From JBDSLU01 sp039916225 (GTDB taxonomy: Bacteria > Acidobacteriota > Vicinamibacteria > Vicinamibacterales > Vicinamibacteraceae): 6,133 nucleotides of DNA. Of this stretch, positions 1 through 5,633 are shown piece after piece. The stretch spans positions 1 through 6,133 of the forward strand of contig JBDSLU010000140.1 of the NCBI GenBank assembly GCA_039916225.1. The letters run 5' to 3'. Position numbers and translations under genes: made by a program. How positions within the stretch are numbered: position 1 is the first letter of the stretch; every line of letters starts with the position of its first letter. The notes under the pieces are model-generated. The model ran no database searches. It was not told the origin of the DNA and saw nothing but the letters and a program-made list of their open reading frames with translations.

Positions 1-968
1 AGACCACCAAGATGCGGGAAGTGGTGCAGATGCACCTCGAGCAGGGCATCTCGCGCTTCAAGTGCGCCACGATTGCCGAAGCCGAGATGACGGCTGAGGC
101 CGGCGCGCTCGACGTGCTGCTCGCCTACCAGCCGGTGGGGCCGAACGTGGCGCGCTTCGTCCGCCTGGGGCAGGCGTTTCCCGGCACGCGGTTCTCCGCG
201 GTCGTCGACGACGAAGCCACCGTCGATGCGCTCGCGGCGGCAGCTGTCGCGGCCGGCGTGACGCTGTCGTTGTTCCTCGATCTCGACGGCGGCATGCACC
301 GCACCGGCATCTCGCCCGGCACGCGCGCGCTGGATCTGTATCGGCGCCTGTCGTCCAGCCCGGGCCTCGCCGCAGCCGGCCTGCACATGTACGACGGCCA
401 CGTCCGCGGGACCGATCCAGAGGCGCGACGGCGTGCGGCCGACGAGTCGTTCGCGCACGTGACGTCGATGTGCGCGGCGATCCTGTCGGTTGGCCTCGCC
501 GTTCCGTCGATCGTGGTCGGAGGCACGCCCTCCTTCCCGTTCCACGCCAGGCGACCCGACATCGAATGCAGTCCGGGAACGACGGCGTTCTGGGACGCCA
601 GCTACGCCGCGCTGTTGCCCGACATGCCGTTCGAGCCGGCGTTACTGCTGTTGACCCGCGTGATCAGCCGGCCCGCCTCGAACCGGTTGTGCCTGGACCT
701 CGGACACAAGGCGGTGGCGGCGGAGAACCCGCACCCGCGCGTGGTGCTGTTCGGGCTCGAGGACGCCACGGCCGTCGGCCACAGCGAGGAGCACCTGGTC
801 CTCGAGACCGATCGCGCCGGCGACTTCCCCGTCGGCTCGGTGCTCTACGGCGTGCCGTGGCACGTCTGCCCGACGGTCGCGCTGCACGATCGGGCCGTCG
901 TCGTCCGCGACGGGCGCGCCGACGGGCACTGGCGCGTCGCCGCCCGTGGACGGATGCTCACGGTCTGA
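1..968 (+). CDS. D-threonine aldolase / D-serine dehydratase-like PLP enzyme (3' part, 5' end outside window)
   Basis: The frame is open from base 1, so the ATG at 12 is internal. Family members of this type begin with an (R)PHxKTHK segment carrying the PLP lysine. Here the readable protein starts with (K)TTKMREV, so the expected PLP-lysine codon straddles the left window edge. Numbering from M at base 12, it shows an alanine-racemase-type barrel with FKCATIAEAE (16-25), DLDGGMHRTGI (around 90-100), YDGH, GGTPSFP (probable phosphate-binding loop), ECSPGTTAFWD and LDLGHKAVA, then a C-terminal beta domain with PWHVCPTVALHD. H284 and C286 form an HxC pair. In eukaryotic D-serine dehydratases His and Cys at this spacing bind zinc, whereas characterised D-threonine aldolases use His and Asp. 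Likely activity is metal-assisted aldol cleavage or dehydration of a D-hydroxy amino acid in the cytoplasm. Exact substrate is not decidable. The 3' end overlaps the convergent gene by 11 bp. Confidence 0.88.
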   Translation, partial: TTKMREVVQMHLEQGISRFKCATIAEAEMTAEAGALDVLLAYQPVGPNVARFVRLGQAFPGTRFSAVVDDEATVDALAAAAVAAGVTLSLFLDLDGGMHRTGISPGTRALDLYRRLSSSPGLAAAGLHMYDGHVRGTDPEARRRAADESFAHVTSMCAAILSVGLAVPSIVVGGTPSFPFHARRPDIECSPGTTAFWDASYAALLPDMPFEPALLLLTRVISRPASNRLCLDLGHKAVAAENPHPRVVLFGLEDATAVGHSEEHLVLETDRAGDFPVGSVLYGVPWHVCPTVALHDRAVVVRDGRADGHWRVAARGRMLTV

Positions 969-1935
969 CGCGCAGCACCGGGACCGGCCGCGGGCTCGCG
1001 TCCACTTTGCCCGGCTCGAAGCGGCCCCAGCCGCCATCGCCGATGAAGACGAAGGCGTCGCCGGCCCACGTGCCGAGTGTCGCGTCCGGCATCGACGGAT
1101 CCGCCGCGAGCACGTCGACCTTGGTGATGGCGGTGGCCCCGCTGTCGAGCGTCAGGCGCAGCACGCGCTGACGGGCCGTGGCGTTGAAGATGGCGACGAG
1201 GCTGCCGTCCGCTGCCCGCAGCAGCGTATCGAGCCCGCGCAGGTCGGCACCGGCCGGCGGTGTCAGCGGACGAATCGCCTTGGTGGCGATGTCGACGTAG
1301 AGGACGCCGACCTTGTAGTCGGTGACGAAGAGCCCGCGGCCGTCGGCCGACGGCGTGACGCCCTGCAGCGACCTGAACCCGCCCTGCACCAACGGCTCGA
1401 GGGCCGTGGCGCCCGGTCCGAGACGCCAAATCACCGGCGAGGTCGTGTCGGTGGCGTAGATCGTCCCATCGGCGAGCTGGACGAAGTCGCCGATCAGGTG
1501 CGGCGCTCCGTCGGACGGCGCGGCGATGACGCGACGCACCCGGCCGGTCGCGAGATCCAGTTCGGCCAGCCCGCCTGCGCCTGTGCGCGCCTGGGTGAGG
1601 CCCTGCATCTGCTCGAGTGCGCCCATCGACGCCCACAGCGCGCCGTGCGCTTCGTCGACCGCGACGCGAAACACCCCCAGCAGGCGATCGTCCGGCGCGC
1701 TGAACCGCGTGACCGTGCCGTCGCTGGTTCGCAGCCACACACAGCGCAGGTGGACGTCGCCGAAGTAGTAGGCGCCCGTCCTCTGGCGGAACGCGATCCC
1801 CTCGATCAGCCCGGTCATCTGCGGCAGCGTGAAAGCGACCTCGGCCTTCGGACCGGACCCGGCGGCAGGCGCGGGCGACTGCAGCACAGCAGAGGTGAGC
1901 AGAGTGACGACCAGGACACTGACGAATGGCAGCAT
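958..1935 (-). CDS. exported SMP-30/gluconolactonase-like beta-propeller protein
   Basis: A 325-residue protein. Residues 1 to about 25 look like a signal peptide (hydrophobic FVSVLVVTLLTSAVL, then a small-residue Pro/Ala stretch), so it probably acts in the periplasm. The rest consists of repeated beta-propeller strands with a turn-rich DG pattern: IEGIAF (44-49), GVFRVAVDEAHGALWASM (87-104), GDFVQLADGTIYATDT (149-164), GVTPSADGRGLFVTDY (192-207) and RGLDTLLRAADGSLVAIF (233-250). This resembles the SMP-30/gluconolactonase/LRE group, where a Glu near the first blade, an Asn and an Asp bind a divalent cation. E45 fits the first ligand, but the usual Asn-Asp in the middle is Gly-Asp (149-150), so lactonase activity should not be assumed. 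The ATG at 1935 is chosen because it directly precedes the signal peptide; no strong ribosome binding site precedes it. It converges on the aldolase-like gene and is divergent from the gene at 2105. Confidence 0.82.
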   Translation of the reverse strand: MLPFVSVLVVTLLTSAVLQSPAPAAGSGPKAEVAFTLPQMTGLIEGIAFRQRTGAYYFGDVHLRCVWLRTSDGTVTRFSAPDDRLLGVFRVAVDEAHGALWASMGALEQMQGLTQARTGAGGLAELDLATGRVRRVIAAPSDGAPHLIGDFVQLADGTIYATDTTSPVIWRLGPGATALEPLVQGGFRSLQGVTPSADGRGLFVTDYKVGVLYVDIATKAIRPLTPPAGADLRGLDTLLRAADGSLVAIFNATARQRVLRLTLDSGATAITKVDVLAADPSMPDATLGTWAGDAFVFIGDGGWGRFEPGKVDASPRPVPVLRVRP

Positions 1936-2104
1936 GGCGACTATTCTCGGCCGCGAAAGGGCACGAGGCCGCGACTGTCGTCACAAGCCGGTCACTCGAG
2001 CGCGACGCCGCCTTCTCCGGCACATCACCAGTTTTTGCAACGACTTACGGCCACGGCTCAGCCTGGGCTTGAAAGCCGGAACGCGCTTTGCCTACGAAGA
2101 GGCC
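1936..2104. other. divergent intergenic region between the propeller and unknown-protein genes
   Basis: This 169-bp gap separates two divergently transcribed genes for exported proteins, so both promoters should lie here or in the adjacent coding ends. A short T-tract (2032-2036) is the most A/T-rich spot. One candidate plus-strand promoter is listed separately. I see no clear promoter for the minus-strand gene, no riboswitch-like structure and no convincing small ORF. Confidence 0.6.
2069..2098 (+). promoter_or_regulatory. possible sigma-70-type promoter for the unknown exported protein
   Basis: TTGAAA (2069-2074) and TACGAA (2093-2098) are separated by 18 bp. They match the -35 and -10 consensus at five of six and four of six positions. 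Transcription would start about seven bases downstream, at or next to the ATG at 2105, implying a leaderless or nearly leaderless mRNA. An alternative is that the purine run GAAGAGG (2096-2102) is a ribosome binding site, although it ends only 2 nt before the ATG and overlaps the putative -10. Prediction from sequence only. Confidence 0.3.
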
Positions 2105-2815
2105 ATGAGACGTGGACGTCTTGCCGGACTCGTCGCCGTCGCCGCTCTCACCGCGACGCCTGCCCTGGCCCAGGAGCCTGACGCTCCGCTCCGAGCCGCG
2201 GACAGCGCGACCGTGCGAGGGCGGGAGACTACCGCGGCCCCTGGGCGTCTGCGCCTCTTTCTCGACGACACCGTGCTCTCCCCGACACTGGCGCCGCGCC
2301 TCGCCTTCAGCGCCGCGCTCGATCACCGCGACGGCGCCCAGCGCGCGTGGGGCACCGGCGCGGACGCCTACGCCAAGCGGATGGCCGCGCGCGCCGGCCT
2401 GGTGATGTCACAGGCCGCGGTGCAGCACGGCACGGCCGCGCTGTTGGGTCTCGATCCCCGCGGCGATCAGTCGCGCTGCGGCTGCACCAACCCGCTTCGC
2501 CGGGCCACGCACGCCTTGACGCGGACGCTCTACACGCGCGATCGGCGCGGCCGGGCTGTGCCCAACGTGCCGCTCGTCGCGGGCGCCGCTGGCGGCGCGA
2601 TGATCGCCAAGGCCTGGTATCCGCGCGACGAGCGGCCGGGACCGGATGCGGCACGCTTCGCGATGATGGCCGTCGTCGGTCAGGCCGGCGCCAACGTCTT
2701 CAAGGAGTTCGCGCCGGAGCTGAAGCGCCTCATGCCGCGCCGCAAGCGATCGCCGCACAACGAGCCGATGCGCAACGAGCTGGCCCGTGCGGAGCCTCGC
2801 CTCAGCCAGCCCTGA
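2105..2815 (+). CDS. exported protein of unknown function, acidobacterial-type family
   Basis: A 236-residue protein with a clear signal peptide: basic MRRGR, hydrophobic core LAGLVAVAALTATPALA, and probable cleavage after A22 (ALA|QE). The frame is open upstream to 1829, but the ATG at 2105 is chosen because it directly precedes the signal peptide. The mature part has LRLFLDDTVLSPTLAPRLAF (49-68), an AWGTGADAYAKRMA segment (81-94), LDPRGDQSRCGC (116-127, with a Cys-x-Cys), a glycine-rich hydrophobic stretch AGAAGGAMIAKAWYP (159-173), GQAGANVFKEFAPELKRL (192-209) and a basic tail. The order (D/E-T-x-LSP, WG-G-AYAKR, DPR, GGA-AWYP, N-F-EF-P) recalls a conserved exported hypothetical family that I associate with Acidobacteriota genomes. 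No enzyme motif is recognisable. It may be periplasmic or outer-membrane associated. It converges on the hydrolase gene with a 30-bp gap. Confidence 0.8.
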   Translation: MRRGRLAGLVAVAALTATPALAQEPDAPLRAADSATVRGRETTAAPGRLRLFLDDTVLSPTLAPRLAFSAALDHRDGAQRAWGTGADAYAKRMAARAGLVMSQAAVQHGTAALLGLDPRGDQSRCGCTNPLRRATHALTRTLYTRDRRGRAVPNVPLVAGAAGGAMIAKAWYPRDERPGPDAARFAMMAVVGQAGANVFKEFAPELKRLMPRRKRSPHNEPMRNELARAEPRLSQP

Positions 2816-2823
2816 GAGCCCGC

Positions 2824-2846
2824 GCGACGGCGCGACAGCGCCGCGC
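2824..2846. terminator. weak hairpin in the convergent gap
   Basis: CGGCGC (2828-2833) pairs with GCGCCG (2838-2843) around a GACA loop. Three more pairs (2824-2826 with 2844-2846) form across a one-base bulge at A2827. It sits between the stop codons of the genes ending at 2815 (+) and 2846 (-), where a bidirectional terminator would be expected. There is no U-tract on either strand, and such stems are common in GC-rich DNA. Confidence 0.25.
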
Positions 2847-3808
2847 TACGGCTTCCCTGCCCCACCGATCACGAGCTCCCGCACCAGCCACGCCGTGCGA
2901 TCGGCCCGGATGCCCGCCGGCGCAGTCATCTCGTGGCCGGCCCCGCTATAGATCGACATCTGCTTGACGCCGGTCGGCGCGCCGAACAGTGCCTGCGCCT
3001 TGGCCGCCGTGACGAACTGGTCTTTCTCGGCGAACTGGAAGAAGAACGACACCTTGTCGGCGGTCGCCAGGTGATCGCACAGCGACAGCGCGTCGTGCTC
3101 GCGCCGGTAGGTCTCCATCGACACCGGCTTCTTGTCGTAGAAGAACGCCCAGTCGAGCAGGCTCGCCGTCGCCGCGACGAGGATATGCGTCTTGGCCCGG
3201 CCGTCGACGCCGGCCACGATGGCGCCGTACATCGCGCCGTAGTCGTGCCCGACCAGCGCGACGCGCGTGTGGTCGACGCCCTGCTGCGCCAGTAGCAGAT
3301 CGAGCGATCGTCGCAACGAGACGACCTGTGCGATCGACGTCGCGGCATCCTGTTCGAGCACGCGGTCGCGATACCAGCGTGGCTTCGACCACATCGCGTC
3401 GACCAGTACCGAAACCACGCCGCGCCCGGCCAGCGCCGTCGCTTCGTCGAGGAACTCGGTGCGGTTGGTCGTCGCCGGTTCGCCCAGCCAATGCACCCAC
3501 AGCACCGCCGGCATCGATGGCGCGGGCCTGGCGGGGGCGACGATGTACGCGGCCAGGCGCTCGGACGGCCGATCCGGACGCGACACGAAGGTCACGTCCT
3601 GGACGATCGCCGGTCCTACCGTCTTGCTGCCGGCGACTTTCAGATCGAGTGGCGCGTCGGTGTCGTAGGCGAACAGCCCGCGCCACGCGGCGGGGCTGCG
3701 GGTGTCGGTGCGTGGCGCGCCATCGCAGACCTCGGAGGCGTGGACCGGCGCCGCGGCGGCGACGGACAGTGCGAACAGACAGGGCACGGCGAACGGGTGT
3801 CGGGTCAT
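2846..3808 (-). CDS. exported alpha/beta hydrolase with an aspartate at the nucleophile position
   Basis: A 320-residue protein. The start at 3808 is chosen because it opens a signal peptide (MTRHP, hydrophobic core VPCLFALSVAAAAPVHA, probable cleavage before S25). The 70 upstream in-frame residues are arginine-rich and overlap the anti-sigma gene. GAGGA (3816-3812) lies 3 nt before the ATG. The mature part has the alpha/beta-hydrolase order: AVLWVHWLGE (101-110, oxyanion region), VVSVLVDAMW (131-140), a nucleophile elbow VALVGHDYGAMYG (183-195), an acid candidate D263 in FAEKDQF, and the histidine H292 in GAGHEM. The layout resembles dienelactone-hydrolase or acetyl-esterase relatives, but the elbow is GHDYG, with D189 where Ser or Cys is usual. 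Asp nucleophiles are known in haloalkane dehalogenases and epoxide hydrolases (typically HDWG). Substrate unknown. It lies 61 bp downstream of the anti-sigma gene on the same strand, with a sigma-F-like promoter in the gap. Confidence 0.85.
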   Translation of the reverse strand: MTRHPFAVPCLFALSVAAAAPVHASEVCDGAPRTDTRSPAAWRGLFAYDTDAPLDLKVAGSKTVGPAIVQDVTFVSRPDRPSERLAAYIVAPARPAPSMPAVLWVHWLGEPATTNRTEFLDEATALAGRGVVSVLVDAMWSKPRWYRDRVLEQDAATSIAQVVSLRRSLDLLLAQQGVDHTRVALVGHDYGAMYGAIVAGVDGRAKTHILVAATASLLDWAFFYDKKPVSMETYRREHDALSLCDHLATADKVSFFFQFAEKDQFVTAAKAQALFGAPTGVKQMSIYSGAGHEMTAPAGIRADRTAWLVRELVIGGAGKP

Positions 3809-3824
3809 GAATCCTCGACGCCTA

Positions 3825-3850
3825 TTTGCCGGCCGGTCGCGATCGGTTAC
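3825..3850 (-). promoter_or_regulatory. candidate ECF (sigma-F-type) promoter upstream of the hydrolase
   Basis: Read on the minus strand, GTAACC (3850-3845), exactly 16 bases, then CAAA (3828-3825). From memory, the Caulobacter sigma-F promoter, served by an ECF sigma factor paired with a DUF1109 anti-sigma factor, is GTAACC-N16-CGAA. The match is perfect except one base of the -10 element. The site lies wholly in the 61-bp gap between the anti-sigma stop (3870) and the hydrolase ATG (3808), giving a predicted leader of about 10 nt. I saw no second GTAACC by eye elsewhere in the window. Confidence 0.5.
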
Positions 3851-3869
3851 ACCGCGCGAGAGGTGAAGG

Positions 3870-4544
3870 TCAGCGACGCCAGCGCACCGCGTCCGCGACC
3901 GAGACGAGGGCCGCGCCGAGGCCGCTCGCCATCCCGATCGCCAGCCAGTGCGCGCCGACCACGTGGGACGCCTCCGTGACGGAGCAGCCGAGGCGCCAAC
4001 CCGCATCGGAGAGCACACCGGCGGCGAGCCCGGCGAGCGCGCCGGCCCAAGCCGGCCGCGTCGGGAAGGCGCGCGCCGCGAACAGGCTGCCCAGCACGAG
4101 CACCGGACCGGCCAGCATCAGCGGTCCGCGGAAGCAGAGCGCCCAGAACCGCCACTCGCGCCCGGCCGGAACGACGGCCGCCGCCACGCTGTCCTTGGCC
4201 GCCAGGTTGACGGCCAGGATCACGACCACCGCGGCGAGCACCGCCAGCATCGCCGCCGGCCGAGTGGTGCGGCCCGGAACGGCCTCGCGGAGTGCCAGCG
4301 CGAGCAGCGCCAGGCCGGCGGTCCACTGCACCGCGGAGAGCGTGGCGGTGAGCACGAAGCCGGGCGCGGCCCAGTCGGGCTGCGGTCCCCAATACGTCGC
4401 CGCGATGCCGGCCGTCACTGCGGCCAGGGGGGCGATCCACGCGGCGCGGCGCCACGGCGATCGCAGCGGCGTCACCGGCGCCCACTCCGCCAGCACCTGC
4501 GCACGCAGGCGATCCGGGGCCGCCGTCGGCGGACTAGCGGCCAT
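3870..4544 (-). CDS. DUF1109/NrsF-type membrane anti-sigma factor
   Basis: A 224-residue protein with about six predicted membrane segments: near 33-52, 62-85, 97-117, 132-155, 166-179 and 195-218. A short cytoplasmic N-terminus (DRLRAQVLAEWAPVTPLRSP, 11-30) would hold the sigma factor. The layout, with LREAVPGR after the second segment and SDAGWRLGCSVTEASHVVGAH near the end, fits DUF1109 (NrsF) anti-sigma factors. The only cysteines are C137 and C187, 50 residues apart. As I recall, Caulobacter NrsF cysteines C131 and C181, needed for the response to chromate and cadmium, have the same spacing. The ATG at 4544 is supported by GGAGG (4554-4550) with a 5-nt spacer, inside the sigma gene. Its first 11 bases overlap the sigma stop, indicating translational coupling. 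It probably holds the sigma factor at the membrane until a thiol- or metal-related signal releases it; the signal is inference. Confidence 0.85.
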   Translation of the reverse strand: MAASPPTAAPDRLRAQVLAEWAPVTPLRSPWRRAAWIAPLAAVTAGIAATYWGPQPDWAAPGFVLTATLSAVQWTAGLALLALALREAVPGRTTRPAAMLAVLAAVVVILAVNLAAKDSVAAAVVPAGREWRFWALCFRGPLMLAGPVLVLGSLFAARAFPTRPAWAGALAGLAAGVLSDAGWRLGCSVTEASHVVGAHWLAIGMASGLGAALVSVADAVRWRR

Positions 4545-5094
4545 CGGCGCCTCCACCGAGCAGGGCGCGCAGCCGCACCCGGGCCCGGCTGGATCGCACC
4601 TTGGCGGCGCCCACCTCGATGCCGAGACGCGCGGCGATCTCGGCGAAGGTGAACCCGAACAGGTGATGCAGCAGGAACGGCTGGCGCGCCGAGGCTGGGA
4701 CACCGGCCAGGGCGCGCTCGAGTCCAGGGCGCTCGCCGCCGCGACCCAGGCTTCCGGCCGGGACCGAGCGCGCCTCGGCGACCACGGCGTCCTCGCGCCG
4801 CCCCCGCCGCGCCGCCGCCCGTCGATCCATCAGGTAGACGCGCCGCGCGATCCCACGCACCCACGGCCGCACCGGCAGGCCCGGCTGGTAGGTCGCACGG
4901 GCACGATGCAGGCGCAGGAACGTCTCCTGCACCAGATCGTCAGCACGGGACGCATCCCGGCAGGCGGCGACCAGATAGGCCCGGACCTCCGGCGCCAGCG
5001 CGGCGTAGAGGGCATCGAACGCCTCGACGCGGCCCGCCTGGTACGCCACCATCTGGGCGTGCAGATGGTGCTCGCGCTCGCTGCCCGTGGACAT
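4534..5094 (-). CDS. ECF-family RNA polymerase sigma factor
   Basis: A 186-residue sigma-70 group IV protein. Region 2 covers about residues 16-92: YQAGRVEAFDALYAAL, then DDLVQETFLRLHRA (52-65) for core-polymerase binding, then PWVRGIARRVYLMDRRAA (77-94) for -10 recognition. Region 4 covers about 125-180: LERALAGVPASARQPFLLHH, then FTFAEIAARLGIEVGAAKVR (148-167), the helix-turn-helix that reads the -35 element. There is no region 1.1, region 3 or C-terminal extension, as expected for a short ECF factor. Partnership with the overlapping DUF1109 gene suggests the sigma-F-like group. The ATG at 5094 has no Shine-Dalgarno; TACAAT at 5111-5106 on this strand could be the -10 of its promoter, giving a nearly leaderless mRNA. 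Its start faces the dihydrofolate-reductase-like gene across 17 bp. Confidence 0.93.
   Translation of the reverse strand: MSTGSEREHHLHAQMVAYQAGRVEAFDALYAALAPEVRAYLVAACRDASRADDLVQETFLRLHRARATYQPGLPVRPWVRGIARRVYLMDRRAAARRGRREDAVVAEARSVPAGSLGRGGERPGLERALAGVPASARQPFLLHHLFGFTFAEIAARLGIEVGAAKVRSSRARVRLRALLGGGADGR
5047..5070. repeat. perfect 9-bp inverted repeat (possible operator or mRNA hairpin)
   Basis: CACCATCTG (5047-5055) and CAGATGGTG (5062-5070) are exact reverse complements separated by 6 bases. The site lies within sigma-factor codons 9-16 and 42 bp upstream of the GTG start of the divergent gene. It could be an operator for that gene, a hairpin near the start of the sigma mRNA, or chance in GC-rich coding DNA. 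Confidence 0.35.
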
Positions 5095-5098
5095 CTCT

Positions 5099-5105
5099 GG
5101 AGGGG
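5099..5105 (+). promoter_or_regulatory. strong ribosome binding site fixing the GTG start at 5112
   Basis: GGAGGGG lies 6 nt before GTG 5112. The spacing and strength support translation from this GTG rather than a later start. The site lies in the 17-bp gap shared with the divergent sigma gene. Confidence 0.8.
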
Positions 5106-5111
5106 ATTGTA
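5106..5111 (-). promoter_or_regulatory. possible -10 element of the sigma-factor gene
   Basis: On the minus strand this reads TACAAT, five of six bases of the TATAAT consensus, 11 nt before the sigma ATG at 5094. Transcription would begin a few bases upstream of the ATG, consistent with the lack of a Shine-Dalgarno there. The hexamer 17 bp upstream (ACGGAG) is a poor -35. The element occupies exactly the spacer between the ribosome binding site and start codon of the opposite-strand gene. Confidence 0.35.
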
Positions 5112-5633
5112 GTGCGACAGCTGCGCTACTCCGTCGCGTGCAGCCTGGACGGCTACATCGCCGGTCCGAACGGCGAGTTCGACTGGATGCCCATCGACCC
5201 CGACATCGACTTCGCGGCGATGTACGCCGGCGTCAGCGGCCTCGTGATGGGCCGGGTGTCCTACGACGTATTCCTCGCAACCGGCGGAGCGCCGGGAGCT
5301 CCGCTGCCGATCTACGTCTGCTCGCGGACGCTGCCGGAAGGCGTGCGGGAAGGCGTCACCTTCGTCCGCGACGCGGCGCACCTCGTGCGCGCGCTGAAGG
5401 CCGACGCGGACGGCAAGCCGCTGTGGTTGTGGGGCGGCGGCGCGCTGTTCCGCGAACTGGCGGAGGCTGGCCTGGTCGACGGCGTCGACGTCGCCATCCT
5501 GCCGATCCTGCTGGGCGGCGGGCTGCCGCTGCTGCCGTCGCCGGGACCACGACTGACGTTGCGCCTCCGCGCCCAGCGCGTCTATCCGAAGACCGGCACG
5601 GTGTGCGTCGAATACGACGTCGCGCCGGCCTAG
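5112..5633 (+). CDS. dihydrofolate-reductase-like (RibD C-terminal domain) protein
   Basis: A 173-residue single-domain protein, a normal length for the stand-alone dihydrofolate-reductase-like group (RibD_C family, YyaP/YwjB-type). Visible motifs are SLDGYIAGPNGEFDWM (11-26) in the first strand and substrate loop, GLVMGRVSYDVF (43-54), the nucleotide-binding LWLWGGGALFREL (104-116), and DVAILPILLGGGLPLL (126-141). These proteins are cytoplasmic and usually predicted to be NAD(P)H-dependent reductases. Most have no known substrate, and real folate or riboflavin reductase activity cannot be inferred. The GTG start is supported by GGAGGGG 6 nt upstream. The promoter must lie inside the divergent sigma gene. 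The TAG stop lies inside the outer end of a long palindromic element, so the last codons may have been set by that insertion. The C-terminus (VCVEYDV) still looks complete for the family. Confidence 0.88.
   Translation: MRQLRYSVACSLDGYIAGPNGEFDWMPIDPDIDFAAMYAGVSGLVMGRVSYDVFLATGGAPGAPLPIYVCSRTLPEGVREGVTFVRDAAHLVRALKADADGKPLWLWGGGALFRELAEAGLVDGVDVAILPILLGGGLPLLPSPGPRLTLRLRAQRVYPKTGTVCVEYDVAPA

Noticed and set aside
845..2023. Long open frame (392 codons) on the minus strand overlapping the propeller gene
   Set aside because: Arginine-rich, low-complexity translation with no domain. It is the shadow of the 958-1935 gene, which has a signal peptide and propeller motifs.
1829..2104. Extended N-terminus of the unknown exported protein
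   Set aside because: It would overlap the divergent propeller gene and place 92 residues before an obvious signal peptide.
3809..4018. Extended N-terminus of the hydrolase, starting at 4018
   Set aside because: The extra 70 residues are arginine-rich, overlap the anti-sigma gene and would bury the signal peptide that begins at 3808.
4545..4703. Extended N-terminus of the anti-sigma factor, starting at 4703
   Set aside because: The segment is the sigma region 4 sequence read in another frame; GGAGG 5 nt before the ATG at 4544 fixes the start.
3826..5112. 428-codon plus-strand open frame opposite the sigma/anti-sigma pair
   Set aside because: Composition is typical of antisense frames in GC-rich genes; both minus-strand genes under it have clear families.
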